Shown here in pieces: positions 1 to 14,100 of a stretch of 64,000 bases of DNA (position 1 is the stretch's first letter; each line of letters begins with the position of its first letter). The stretch spans positions 47,632,734 through 47,696,733 of the forward strand of contig OY720350.1 in assembly GCA_963082975.1 (NCBI GenBank). The letters are read 5' to 3'. This stretch comes from Labia minor (lineage: Eukaryota; Arthropoda; Insecta; Dermaptera; Spongiphoridae). Below the pieces are notes generated by a model. The model did no database searches. It was given only the letters and a program-made list of their open reading frames with translations, and had not been told where the DNA came from. Made by a program: the position numbers and the translations under genes.

Positions 1-179
1 CGCTAAAAGTAGAAAAAACATATCAAGCATAATAATTCCAATTTTCATTCTTTTTGTTATTTAAAAAAAAATAGATTGAATAAAATATATAATATTAATA
101 AAATAATATAATATGAACATTTATATGTATGTCCTAATTTAATCAAAATTATGATAATTGAAAATCAATACCTTTTTAG

Positions 180-847
180 GTATTGAAATGATGTACGAAA
201 TGTATGACCCAACACTTTTAAAAATTGAAGTTATAAAATTAGAAAAACGACTGGATGATGAACTTTTATATTTAAGAGATGCTCTTCCTGAATATAGTAC
301 TTTCCCGCTTGAAATGGAATCTGAATTTTTAGCTGAAGGCTCTGAAGTTCCAGTAAATGATATTAAGGTGAACATGTAATTTGATACTTCAGGAAAATTT
401 AAAAAAAGAAACTAAAAATTATACTTAATATATTATTAAAAAATAAATGTTACAAATATAAACTATTAAAAAATAAAAATATTAATCAAATCTTTTTCAG
501 GTGAAATTGAAACCACGCCCTTGGTTAGAGAGATGGGAACGTAAAGATTTGAAGGGTATTGAAAAATTAAATCTTCCTGAAAAATTTTTTAAGCGGGCTG
601 AAAAACATAAAACTCCTTGGGAGGAATTTGATCTAATGAAACAATACAGGTAAATATTCCTTTATATTTATATAAAATCCAAAATAATCTTAAATGTTTT
701 TGTTTTAATTTTTATAGAAAAACTATACCAGAAGAAGACCAAAATATTATATATTCAGAAGTTAATACCCAATTACATCAAATGGAAATCTCTAGAAGGA
801 AAATTAAACGCACAAAAATAATTACAAAACCCAAAAAATTGGGTTAA
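180..847 (+). CDS. MRPL19: Mitochondrial ribosomal protein L19, C-terminal exons (partial)
   Basis: The C-terminal part of the bL19 protein of the mitochondrial large ribosomal subunit, which acts in the mitochondrial matrix. Three exons are visible: 180-367, 501-649 and 718-847 (stop TAA at 845-847). All have GT-AG borders and consistent phases. The translation contains KLEKRLDDELLYLRDALPEY, then KPRPWLERWERKDL and TPWEEFDLM, an order that matches the C-terminus of animal MRPL19. The basic tail ends KIKRTKIITKPKKLG. The acceptor at 178-179 shows that coding sequence continues to the left, so the start codon, mitochondrial presequence and most of the L19 fold are outside the window. Bases 1-179 are intron. 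The gene converges on woc across a LINE-containing gap. Confidence 0.88.
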
Positions 848-1041
848 CATTTTATAATTTATATTAAATTTAGTTCTTTTGATTAAAATAAAATGGGTTT
901 TCTTATTTAAACTTATTGGCGTGGAAGCTCCTAACACCCTTCTTTTCATCCTTTTTTGTAATTTTCATGAGATTTTAATTATCAATTTCGTTCATAATTT
1001 ATATTTATTTAACTTTCCCTAGTATTGACAGAGTGTTAGTT

Positions 1042-3120
1042 ATTTTTTTTTTTTTTTTATTCAATTCATTTACAATCTGTCATAATAATTATAACAATAA
1101 GTAAATTATTTGTATATAATTCTTGTAATACTTTTTTATCACATCTTTTACGAGGGGAACCCTTAGGTCTTGAGCAATGTTTGAGTTGGTGTCTCCAGTT
1201 GAAAAGGAATCCCAGGGTAATCGAGTACGTCTCTAATATCATCTTGAGATTCGGATGGATGGGGTTTGAAAACATCAGCAAGATAATTTGCAAAACAGCT
1301 TGCCTTATCTTTGTTAGATTTAGCCCATTTACCATCATGAGTCCGGATTGGTGAATTAAAAACTTTTGGCCTTTTCAGTTTTTTGGTGGCTTTCCAGAGT
1401 GAGTAGTCTGTAGAAAGCTGTTCTAAGTAGATTTTTATATTGTTATTTTTGAGTCTTTTTAGTAGGGTTTTAAGTTCAGTTGTTGCTTTGTTTAGTTTAG
1501 TTTTGATAATTGGCCAACGAGTTCTTTGTCATAATTTCCTTAATCGCCTTTTTTTTTGCAATTTTATCCACAATATTCGGCGGGAGTGCTTCAGTTTTTT
1601 CTTTATTGTAAAGCTCTGGGGTGGAAGACCAAGCAGCTCTTTGTATTTCTTCCGTAATATATTGCACTGCATAGTCAATGTCTTCACTATTTTTAAGAGA
1701 AATATTTAGATCTAAATTATCATTCAATATTTCCCGAAAATAATTCCAATCAGTGAGAGGTTTTGTTATAGGGATTGATTTAGTGCTTATATTGACCAAG
1801 ATTGGAGAGTGATCAGATGAAAGATCAAAGCGAGTTTTAGCAAGCGTAAGACGTTCTGGTATACCTTTTATTATGCAGAAATCTAAGAGGTCTGGATGTT
1901 TTTTCATATCTGTCGGCCAGTATGTAGGTTCACCAGTAGAGATATATTTTAAGTTGTTACACTCCATTGAGGCTAGTAGCTGTCTTCCTTTTGTTGTGGT
2001 AAGTCTCGAACCCCAAAATGTATGCTTCGAGTTGTAGTCTCCTCCAGCCAGAAATCTGTTGCCAAGTATGTTAAAAAATTCGTCAAATAGGACTTTATTG
2101 ACTTTGTGTTTGGGAGGAAATAATTAAGGTACCATGCCAATCTTCTATTGCTTGTTGCTTATAGAAAGTCTATTAAATTTGTCAACCTGATGTTTTAAAT
2201 TCTTTTTGATGATTACTGCCGTTCCACCGTGTGCAGTCCCGTCAGGATGATTTGTGTTATAGATTGATTACATAGGAATTACTATATGTCTTCTATTAGT
2301 AAAATGGGTTTCAGAAACAAGAATAATGTCAACATTATGATTTTTTAGGAATAGTTTGACTTCTTCGGTATGTTGTGCTAGTCCATTTGCATTCCAGACT
2401 ACTATGTTTAGGAGTTGAGCTATATTTTTCAAATTGTTAGTTTTGTTATTACTATGGTTAGCATGTATGCTGTTTAGCTCCAGGTGCTGGATATTTTTTT
2501 GACATTAATTTTTGATAGACTGAACAGACATTGTAGTTGGAAGGATGGTTTCCCTCACACAGAACACATTTAACATCGGATGTTCTTTCTTTTCTAAGAC
2601 ATTGTTCAGTGGCCTCATTTGGCAGTATGATTTGGTGTGCCCATAACGTTGACACCTAAAACATTGGGGGATTTCCTTTTTCGGTCTTGGTGGTTCAATT
2701 TTTACTTTTTGATGTTGCAGATATTGAATTTTGTATATTTGTTTATTGTTGACATCAGGGTATATATCAACAGAGAACATTGGTAACGGTTTTTTGGTTT
2801 TATATTCCTTTATATTCCAAATGTTTAGAATATTCAAGATTTTGAATTTCATTTTATAAATCATTAATATTTACAGATTAGTGTAAGTTTTTTATTACCA
2901 CTCTAAAGAATCTCTTCTTTTGGTCTGTATGTGAAATATTCAGTTTTTCTCACATCAAGGGCCTTAGTAATAGTTGAGTAAGTTTCTGTTGTTTTTGGTT
3001 GTATTTTAACTTGATCGAAGTTGAGGACTTTCAGTTCGAAATTGTTACCTTCAACTTCTTTCAGCAGTTTTATGAGAGGGGATATGTTTTCCACTCTCTT
3101 AACAAATATTGGTGGAATAT
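1042..3120 (-). mobile_element. Degenerate Jockey-like non-LTR retrotransposon lacking reverse transcriptase
   Basis: On the minus strand, from high to low coordinates: a Pre_C2HC-type gag segment (3094-2903); zinc knuckles (CFRCQRYGHTKSYC in one frame near 2660, CVLCEGNHPSNYNVC in another near 2580, implying a frameshift); and an AP-type endonuclease at about 2425-1770 with motifs VVWNANGL, SETHF, GGDYNSKHTFWGSR, LDF and SDHSPIL. A linker follows (WAKSNKDKASCFANYL, about 1330-1270). The reverse transcriptase that should come next is missing. Sequence passes directly into a short tail and an A-tract (plus-strand T-run at about 1042-1058). Stops and frameshifts show it is dead. No clear target-site duplication was found. 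Confidence 0.8.
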
Positions 3121-4762
3121 AGAATTGAGTTTATTATTTAATTAAATAAAATTTAAGTAATTAAGAGAGATCTGTTTTGAAAATTCGTCATTTAAGCCTA
3201 CTCGTAATACTTGCTCATATTAAAGATAATTGAAAAAAATTGTTAAATGTAGAGTGGCAATTCTTTTTAGCTGATTTTAATGAAAAAGTTTCTGCATTAT
3301 CTCACAAATTAAGTTTCTAGCACCCTTTTGTTTTTGAGCTATCACGTTCACTTAGACTTTTTTTGCGATACTTAAGGGTTCTCAAAACATGTATTTCCTT
3401 TGGAAAAACAACTGATCGCAATACATCTCCTTTCATTATATATACATCTTGAAGGTAAGTGAAAGTAAATACTCTAAATCATTAAAATTTCTATATCTTA
3501 TATTTTAAATAAAATAAGTTCTGAAAAAATTTTAAAAAAAGATTAAATTATAAAAAATTAAATAATTTTTTTTTGTTAGAACGAATGAAACGAAAAGGCT
3601 AAAACTATAGTGAGTAATAAAATTAATAAGCTTTTTTGGTTAAAGAGAAATAATGTATGTTTGTCTTCTGCTGGTAATGTTTAAGATATATGTATAGTCT
3701 TTCTCTACAAAAGATATTTATTTAAGATTTAGACAAAATGTTATTTTTAATTACAATTAATTTTCAATAATTTTAAATTAACTAGATTAATAGTTTGATA
3801 TACATTATGTATAATTAGGGAGTAAACTTTATTATAATTATATAAATTAGTTCAAATTGATTAATTGCTTTCTGGATTCTTGAATTATTAAACGATTTAA
3901 AAAATATTCATTAATAATTAAAATAGAGTTACCAAAATTGATTTTTACAAGTAAAATTTATAAATTAAAATATTCTGATTGTACAAGGTAAATATAAATT
4001 ATAATTTTTCTCTAAAATCTTCAGGCTTTTTAAGAGATAAAAATTATTTTTTTTAATATCTATATTATTTTAAATCTTTAACATTTCTTTACAACCCACG
4101 GCATAATAGTACAATATCAATTTATTGGTATCCTAAACTTTTTGCGGGCTACTTGAATAGTGTCAAGTTAAATATATATTATAATAATCGTTACAAGCAA
4201 TGAAGCGATTGTAAGAGACTTTGATCGAGGTTTGTATTATGTGAATTGTTCATTAAATATTTAAGGTTTAATAATTTATTAAGTTGATTTTTTGTCTGCG
4301 GCCCGCCAAGAAATGTCCAACTTTCTTTAGGCCCTTCTCTAAATAATTGCTATTTTATCGATTAATTTTTGTATTCTAATGTTATCAGATTTAGACTATT
4401 CAACGGTCCTATGAGTAACCATCCTAGAAATTTCACAAACTAAAATGTGATTTAAAGATGTGTGGATATTAGAATGCCTACATTTTTTTAAATATTTAAA
4501 ATAATATACTTATAGATATTATTTAAAATAATTTTTTTCTCTTTTTAAAACCCTTGAGATCTTATTTGATCGAATTTATTCTTGACTTAAAAATGAAAGA
4601 ATGAGAAATTGTACAAAAAATAAATAACTTTATTAGATAAATATTATAATAAAAAAATACAAAATACACCCTCTACTATTAAATTGTTAATTAAATGTAT
4701 TGAAATGTTATAGTTGACATAAGCTTAGGTAAATTTTTATTTGTTAAAATAATGACATGGTT

Positions 4763-4898
4763 CAGAGGTTCTCAAACTGTTGTATATGTTTACCATTGTG
4801 ATTCCTTATAACCTGAGTTCAATTACTTTTAGAAATGAAATCATTTTAGTGGTACCTGAAATTTTCGGTACCAACTTCAAAAAGTTAGAGAACCCCTG
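4763..4898. mobile_element. Short hAT-like MITE remnant (136 bp)
   Basis: The ends form inverted repeats of the hAT/Charlie type: CAGAGGTTCTCAAACT at the left and the complement of CAGGGGTTCTCTAACT at the right. The flanking 8-mers (acatggtt and atatagtg) match at only 5 of 8 positions, as expected for a decayed target-site duplication. There is no coding sequence. Confidence 0.55.
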
Positions 4899-5116
4899 AT
4901 ATAGTGGAATTTAGTTAATATACAATTTTCAAAAATGAAGTGTTCTAAAATTGTTTCTACTTATTTTAATATATATTATATGATTTAAATAAACTATTTC
5001 GAGAGTAGTTAAGAATTACAATTGTTAAACCATAGAATATTATCTTATAATAGTTGAAAATGCTTCTACTAAAAAATTATATTGAATTTGGAATTTTAAA
5101 ATAATATACATCTAAC

Positions 5117-5118
<2 letters not shown>

Positions 5119-5150
<32 letters not shown>
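5119..5150. repeat. (TA)n microsatellite
   Basis: About 15 uninterrupted TA units just beyond the woc stop codon, probably in its 3' UTR or immediately downstream. Confidence 0.8.
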
Positions 5151-5153
<3 letters not shown>

Positions 5154-5166
5154 TAATAATTTATTA

Positions 5167-8100
5167 TTAATATTCATTATTTTTAATAATGGCATTGTTA
5201 ATTTCTTTAAACATTTTAATCCGATTAAGCATTTTGGCCATTGACTTTTCTGGTAATGGATTTGTTGAATACCAAACAGGGCTTTCAGGAGCACAAGAAT
5301 GTTCTGGCATCATATAAAAAACATCCATTCGTGACTTGGCGCTTTCAGGACTATAAAAAGAGATAAAATAATTATAAAAACCTCAAAAAAGACATAAAGA
5401 AAAATTTTGTTCATTATAAGTTTAAATAAAGGGTTAATAATAATGTTTTAATATATATATTATTATACATTTTTTCTATCAAATATTAAATATAAAATGA
5501 CTGATTTAATTAAGTTCTAAATATTTCCTTCTCTTTAAAACTTCCATTAAAATAAAAAATTATCATGTCAAAATATATAAATAAATAAGAATATATTCTA
5601 TATCATTGCTACTTTTGTTCCTATGATTTGAAGTATGTAAAAGAAAAATTACCCTGCCTCTCATTAAATTAATTGTTGCACCTTTTCTTTACAACATCAA
5701 AAAAAAAATTAGAGATAAAATGGTGAAAATCATTATTCATGAATTCGTTCATTTCAATAAATTTATAAAATATTGATATTATTGGAACTTACCATTTGGA
5801 TAAATAAAATTCATATAATCTTACTGGACATCTCATAGGATTTTCTTCATTTTCGTATTGTTCAAAAGCTTTTTTCCGATTTTTTCTAAGATCTATTAGA
5901 AAATTAATTTTAATTAAAAAAATTAAATATATTAATAATAATAATAAACTTACCTTCTTGAGTTGGATAAAACCTTAATAATAAATTTCTTGAATTTTTA
6001 TTAGCTAACATTTGAATTTGTGTCATAGGTTTTTGATAATGTTTTAATATATGGGCAAAGGATATATTCATATGCTCTTCAATTGTCTATTAAAAAAAAA
6101 ATAAATTTAAAACATAATTTTGGATTTCTACTAAAAATGTTTTTTACCGTAAGATTGAAATATTTAGTATTAAAATAGATTAAGGTATTTAAAAGTACAT
6201 ATGGGGAATGTGCACCCAATTGTTTAGTTTCCCATAAAAAGTTTTCTTCGAGTCGAGTTATTACTTCAACTATAAAATAATTAATTTCAATATATATTTA
6301 TAACAATTAATATTATTAATTAAAATATTAAAGAGAAATCTTACCTGAATCTTGAAATGTATTTAAAAATTTTAGAGCTAATATATCTAGCGTATCTGTA
6401 AATGTCTCGAAATATGGATTTGTAAATATATTTTCTATTCTTCCATGTTCAAAAAGATGGTGTTGTATGCCTTTGAATACAAAAATTAAAACCAAGATGC
6501 ATAAAAGATAGAAAAAATAATTTAAAAATCAAACAAGAAATTATTATATTATTAGATCAAATCAAGAGGAATAGAAGATGCAATATTTTTAGAATATTTT
6601 TATAATTAGAAAATTAAGCATTAATTTTTGAATAGATAAGTTATAATTATTTCGTTTTTCTTTACTTACCTAAACATAAATAATAGATAGTGTCAGGAGT
6701 AAATTCCATTCCTTCTTGGTTCCTTAATTCTTTAATAAACATACAAAGCAAAAAATTAAGTTCCTCGGTAGTCATTTGTAATAATTCAGTCTTAAATGGT
6801 CGTGTATTAGATTTTGTAAGTTCTTCATTTTTTTCTTTTATCCAATAATTAAAAGCAGCTACACCTAAAGAAGACTATTAAAAAAAATTAATAATAAAAT
6901 TTATGACTTAATTTTAATTAATTTACATTTAAAGTATTAGTTTCTGATGATGATTTCATTTTTGAAGTATCTTTAATTTTTCTAAGGTTTGTTGGTTTAA
7001 TTGTCATTTCTTTAGTCTCTTCTGGAGGTTTAATTTTCCTTGGACGTCCCCTTCGGCCCTTTGTTGGAACGACAATATCTATAGAAGAAAATGAAAATAT
7101 TATTCATAAAGATGCTAGATTTAAAATATGAACAAGAATACTATTTAATATAAAAATTAAGTTACATAAATAATTTAAATTACGAATTATGAAAATAATT
7201 CTAAAAATAATGATTTAATTTAATTTTTCAATTCATAAATAATCTTATATTTTTAATTAATTCTCCGCATAATTTAAAGCTATGAATTATATATTTCTTA
7301 CTTAAATTATTGGACGCTTCATCTTTATTATCTAAAGTTGTTTTTGGAGGCGAATTATTTTCAGAATGAATTAGTGTTGTATCCATATCAAGATTTTCAG
7401 TTTTTGCATCTGGAACATCTAGTATAAACAAATAATTTATAATGATCATTTCATAATTAAAAATTAAATAAATAACAATCCACCTTCATTTTCATTTGAT
7501 TTGTCATTAATCGGTTGCGTTTCAGTATTATCTTCATTAGATATCCTATCAATCTCATTACTATCATCTTCATTTCCTGATTGTGATGCTATGGATTCTT
7601 GTTCACACGCAACAGCTTCTGCCATTTTTATTAGGTCTGCTTCATAAGGATTGGAAGGAATTTTTTTCAAAATGTGCTAAAATGATTAAAAAATACAATA
7701 AAATAATGGGTTAAGATCACTAAATGAAATTGTAATTTATAATTTTATATTGCTATTATTTTTATCTAAATAAATATTATTAAAATATTTATGTCAATAA
7801 TATAAAATTGACCTCTATACTGATTACTATAATAAATTTTCATTTATAATTAGTTATTTAATTCAAAATTTTTTAAATATGTTTAATAAAATAATACCTA
7901 GTCTTTATCTAGATTTGAATTAGATATAATACATTTTTTATTAGAATAAAACAACTATTCATATAAAATAAAAAAAATCCAAAAGTTATTGATTATAAAT
8001 ATTAGAATATCAATAAGTATTATTAATCTCCCACTGATTTCCAAACAAGAGCACATCATTATCCCTTTACAAGAACGTCAGGGAATTAAGGTCTCCTGTA

Positions 8101-11100
8101 CTTGTTTTATCTCATGAGTAATTTCATTAAGAAGGGAGCTTAGAATACTTCTCTAGTATCCACAAACAATCCGAAGCAAAGATACACCGCTTTTAGAGAG
8201 AATCGCCCAAACTCTCCACATTAAACTTCCCATAGATTTTAGATTACAAAAATATACAACTATTCTCTGCAATTTTACAAGTGATTGAGTAAAGTAAGAG
8301 TGAAAAAATGCAAAGCGAAGAAGATAATAGTCTAGGTAGAATAAAATAGGAAAGAGACCGAAAGACATCCGGTCGCCATGATACTTGAAGGTTCACGAAG
8401 AGGGTATTTATGAGCCAGAATTTAATTAGTGGAACAATTAAAAATATGTGAATGTAAATAATAATGTCATATGTGCCCCTAAACTATAAAACAGAAAAAG
8501 AGTAGCTCTCAAAAAATCAAATCTAAAATGAAATAATTACCTGAATATCTTTTTCTAAAGATTTATAAGTTTGATGAGTAGTAGGAATAAAAATTGGAAC
8601 TGGTAAAGGAAGTGGAAATGGAAAGGGTTGTGGATACGGAAGGCTATACATGAAAAATGGACAAGGTACATAGATTGGAATTGGTACAGGTATAGGAAAA
8701 TTTAATTTGTATTTATCTCCATCTGAAATTGAAAAGTAAAAAAATATATTTAATATGAGATAAATGTATTCTAGATGGAAAAGTTTTAGGGTTCAATTAC
8801 TTATAAAACACAAATAAATTAAAGCCTTTTTAATTTATAGATGTTAATCCTCTCTAAATAATAAGTGTTAAGAAACTAAAAGGTTAATAATTTAAGATTA
8901 AGATAATAAAAGTTTATGCGGAAATGTTTATGAAAAATATAAATGTCAATAAATTTAGATAGGATATCATATATTAATAAAATATTTTTGAGTCTTAAAG
9001 AGATTCAAACCTATTCTAATAATAATTTATCAAAACAATTCTAGTTGTAGTATTCTCTCATTTTTTAATTCTTTTAGATTTATGTTTTATGGAAGAGGAA
9101 TCATTATTATTATTATTATTAAAACCTCAGTTAAACTAATAATTATTAAATAAAATTATTTCTATTATTTAATAATTTTTTAAGGGTGTCTACAAAAATT
9201 AATGTAATTTAATAATAATAATAATAATAATAATAAGGAAAAATCAGGAGAATTAAAATTAAGGGAAAAACAAAGCATATGATTTATATAGTGATTTAAT
9301 TCATTAATTTTCAATAAAAATTAAGTAACATTGCTTATGCTATAGTTGCTTTAAATTATCACTTTATATAGTTATTAAAATCTAAATTAGAGTTTGTACA
9401 ATATGATTGGTTAATTTATTAAAGGATAAGATGAGATGAGGGAAAAACAATTAAATTTTAATTTTCCTGATTTGTCCTAAAATTATTAAAATTATTATAA
9501 AAAAAAAACAGTAATCAGATTTAAATATATGAGATTTTTGTAAATTTAATCTATAATTTTTTCATTTACATTGGATAATAGTTTGGAAGGAATTTAATGA
9601 AATTATTAAAGACCAAAAATATATAACTAGTTAAAAATTAAGCATAAACATATTTATTTAACTATGTAATTTGTTCCGGAATTGTTATTAAAAATGGACA
9701 AAATACTTTAAAAAAACACTTCTTTCTATATCACACATAAATTAAAAATTTAAATATATTTTTAATATTAATCTAAAAGAAATAATTTTTTTTTATTTTG
9801 AAATGTATTTCATTATTAAAGTGTTTAATATAAATGTTTTAGATAAATAAAGAAAGCTTCGTTCAATTGTTTATAAAATTTATCTTTAATATTAATAAGT
9901 TAAAAATTATAAAAAAGTATTTTAAAAGTTATAAAAAAAAAATAAAAATACAAATAGAAATAATCACTTTAGGAATAAAAATACTAACTTTCGATATTTT
10001 TTTAAATATATATAATAGAGCAAATTTAAATCTTTTAATTTTTGTAGACACCCTAAATGATTGAAATTATTTGAATATCATTAGAGTTTGAGCTAGAATT
10101 AGAATTCGAGTGACTATTTATTGTGTTATTAGAATTAAACTGGATGTTGGATGAAGAGTTTTTGTCGTCATCACACGGACCCGTTTGTGTTGAAGCGTCA
10201 CATGTTTTCTTAATTGGTGATGGAGAAGAAGTTTGAGTTTCTACCACAAATGAATTGGGGTAACACATAGTTGAAACATTTCGTCGTTGTTTTGGTGCTT
10301 CAGGTTTAATTATAACTATTTCTTTATATACAGTTACTTTATTATTATCTGGCAATATGCAGTCTGAATCCGGTTTATTTAACACTTCAATTTCATTTTC
10401 TTGCTGGCTTTTATTCATCTAAGAATCACACAAAAAACAATTATTAGATTAACGAAATAATGAAAACATTGAAAAACTAATAACAATTTTAATAAAAAAT
10501 ATACAAACCAAAATTTATTAATAATTTAATATGAAAATTTATATATTATAATTTAAAAGATGATCTGTTTTTAAGTTATAATTTAATTTTAAAATTATAA
10601 ATTTAAGACAAAAATCATAGAGACAAAATTAAAAAATTATGTTTTGTTTATGTTGTTTTAAATGAAAAATTTCATTTAGTTTTAGACAATCAACTGTGTG
10701 AATAATTTAATTTTGCCATTAGATTCCAAAAACTAAAGTTTTTAATCAGTTTGCAAGCATAAATTAAAAAACGAAATTAAAGAATTATTTAATTAAATAA
10801 AAAATGTGGCCAGTATAACAACTCCTTGATTTTTAATAAAAAATCATTTGTATATCTTCAATGATATGTAAATAATTAAATTATATATTATTCTTTTGTC
10901 TTAAAAGTATAAGAGTGGCTTTTCTAATTATATTAATATTCAATAATAAAAATAAAATTTATAAACCGTCTATAATCACTTTACAAAAATTAAGAGGAAT
11001 TTTTATTAGTAATGATCTTTTCACTACTGGTAATCCATTTAACTGAAAAAAAATTGATTATAAGAGTAAAAAACATTTTAGAAATGAGAAATGTTATTAT

Positions 11101-14100
11101 AAAATCAATGTTTATTTTTTAAATTTAATAAGAATTTAAAGGTGTAATTAAATAAATAAACTTTAGATTGATTAACTAGCTATTTTAAAGTTATTTTAGC
11201 CAGATTTTTTATTTTTTGGTCTTGGATTAATTTATTCACATTTTGAGTTCATAAATGAATATTTAAATCTTTCATAACATTATTAATTACTCTGATAATT
11301 AATTAAAATGCTTTAATTTTAGAGAAAAGATATATCTTTATAGAAGAGTATTTCAAATTTCAATTTACAATTATATTTTTGTGCTATTTATTCAGTTTCA
11401 TTTTTATTTTTAATATATAATTATTAATTTGAATTATACAAATAATAAATAAAATAAAATAATTGAAATATTAAAAAAATGAGAAAATGTAATTGAATAA
11501 GAATAATAGAAAATAAATGTATTACTCAAATTTATAAAAAATTATAAACATTTAAAGAAAATAAAAATAATAAAAGTAATAATTGGTATCTAATATTAAT
11601 CATAAAAACATGCTTTATTTCGGAAATTCTTCACATTTGGCAAAATGTATAATTATTTATTCAATTAAATAGTAATGCAAATGGGAGAACATGGATACAA
11701 ACCTTAGACAACGATTTTAATGGATCATAATTAAAGTCTTGACCGTTGTTTGTAGAATCTTTTTCTTTAAACGATAATAATTTGGATTTTAAAATTGAAG
11801 ATTCTTGAAATATGTTTTTATCATTATTTAATTGCCAAGAACCTCTCTCTAGGCGAATAATTTGTTCTTCGATATTCTAAATATATCAGAAAATTTTGAT
11901 ATATGAAATATAGTGAAGAATAAGGGATTTGAACACAGCTTCATGCTTTCAACATAATCAAACCGTAAATATGTTAAAAAAATAATTTATCTAATTTGAT
12001 TAAACACCTGGAGTTGTTATAGGCCATTGATCTTAATTTAATTAAAATATTTATTTTCTTTCATATATAATAAATTTTCAAATGTTTATTTTATTATTGA
12101 TAATTAGAACTATTTATTAGAACTATTTAATTCTGGTTTTAGTAAAATTAATTATAATTATTAATATTAATAGTTAGTCTAGTAAACATATTTAAATTAA
12201 TACAATTATTACCTGTAAAGAACCCGAAGACATATTTGAGGAAACATCCAAAGAAGAAATTGTCAAATCTGTTTACAGAAAAAATATAATAGTTTTTTAT
12301 TGGTTATAGAGATCTATTTCCATTTTAGTAATAATTCGTATAAATTAGTTCATTTCTATAATTTTTCATTATATTAAATTTTTAATTTTAGAAAGCCTGT
12401 CTAAACACTCTCATTAGTAAAATGTTAAAAATTCTTTAAAAAATTCCAAAAATTAGATTTATTTAATTTCTCTTGTAGTGAGTGGGACTTCTATCGATTG
12501 AAAATTCGAATTTAATTTTTTTATAAAAATTTTTAATTTGCGAAATCTGAATTTGTTATTGTTATCATGCACTAGCACTTTGAGGGCATGGACAAGACTT
12601 TCATAAAAATTATTTTTAAAAATCAAAATTCTTTAATTTGATACAATTCGTCGTTTTTCGTTCTATCCTTGTTTAATAAAAAAAATCTGGAGTGACTCGA
12701 CTAGACTATCTCGTAAATTTGAATTGTATTAATTATCATATATATTTAAATGAAATTTAATTAATTATAAATTACAATTAATAAATATATAATAAACCAG
12801 CACGTGTTTGGCTCTGTTGATGGCCCCACGTCCCCTGCTTATTTGCAGTAGTGTTAAAAAATTAATTCCGGTAATCAAGCTGAAATTCTATATATAGCAG
12901 TTTTATACAATTTTTAATCATGTGAAAAACTATAAAACATATATCTTTATTTTTACGGTCACTTTAGAGGAAAAAAAATCAAAACCTTGTAGGTAATGAC
13001 CCTCTTCCGGTTGAGCTACATTTCTCAAAAGTTGATAGAAAACTACGAATTTTGAATAATGCCCATATACCAATTTTCATAATTCTAGCTTAAACCGTAA
13101 TCTTGTCTACATACACACACAGACATTTTTCTCAACCTTAGTGAAAATGACGCAGGGACCTTCAAAACGTATAAAAACATCAAAATCTCGACATCGAAAA
13201 TTTCCGTGATCGCAATACTATTTCTGGCCAGATAGTAAAAATAACATACCCTGCTTATACCATAGTTCTGAAGGTCCCGTTCTTTCAGTTTTTTAGGTAT
13301 TGACATGACAGCATTATAAATAAATACAAAATTATAAAGACAATTCTTCTATCACTTGGACGATGGAGCGTATCTTCGAGAAGAAAAAAGACAGCATTCC
13401 TGGTTCACCCAGACGCGTCGCTAACAGCTATAGGTGCCGTTCTTCCGAAGTTTATTCACGGCAAATAGAGACCTCTAGTTTTTTTTTTCAAAAAAGATGA
13501 ATCCAGCTCAAGACAATTACTGCGCTTGGCGTAATAATGAACAAGTCTCACCACGATAAAGCAAACATTCAAATTTCATAAGCGAGTATGCCGGACTTGA
13601 CTTCCAACGTAGTAAGGTAATAAGACACTCTATCTCCGGTAAGACAGTTTACATTTGGATCGGTAGATGCCCTGAATAGAACACCAGTTCGAATCAAACT
13701 TGTTCGCCACATTGGAACGACACTGCGGATTCAAATAATCTAGAACAACATCCTTCCAACTATCCCCCAAAGACGTTTCCATTGGGAAGGAGTAGCGCCT
13801 TACCTCTTGTACTCCTCAGAATTGGCGCTTCATTTAAGGTAGATATCAAAGCATTCTCCGCGGAACTAGTTTACGGTGAACCCATCCGCCTCCATCTAGA
13901 ACTTTTTGCACCACAAGAATCCAGAATCACACGCAGGACTCATACAAGATTTAAGAGAACACTTAAGTAGGTTAAGTCCAGTCTAAACATGTCAGTATAC
14001 GAAGAAAAGTCGTTTCATACACAAGGACTTACAGAAATCAACAATGTCTTCCTCAGACAAGATGAGCTGCGGAGGACATAGAAGCACACAGGCCCGCACA

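Larger units (their letters stand above)
3121..5166. other. AT-rich intergenic stretch between LINE and woc 3' end
   Basis: No coding exon is recognisable here. The stretch holds low-complexity AT sequence, one small hAT-like remnant (4763-4898) and a TA microsatellite just downstream of the woc stop codon. The woc 3' UTR and polyadenylation site should lie just below 5167; several AATAAA/ATTAAA-like strings exist but none can be singled out. Confidence 0.5.

Noticed and set aside
8153..8368. 71-codon minus-strand open frame
   Set aside because: No phase-compatible splice sites and no family resemblance; intronic.
9867..10064. 65-codon plus-strand frame rich in Ile, Lys and Asn
   Set aside because: Low-complexity AT translation inside a woc intron.
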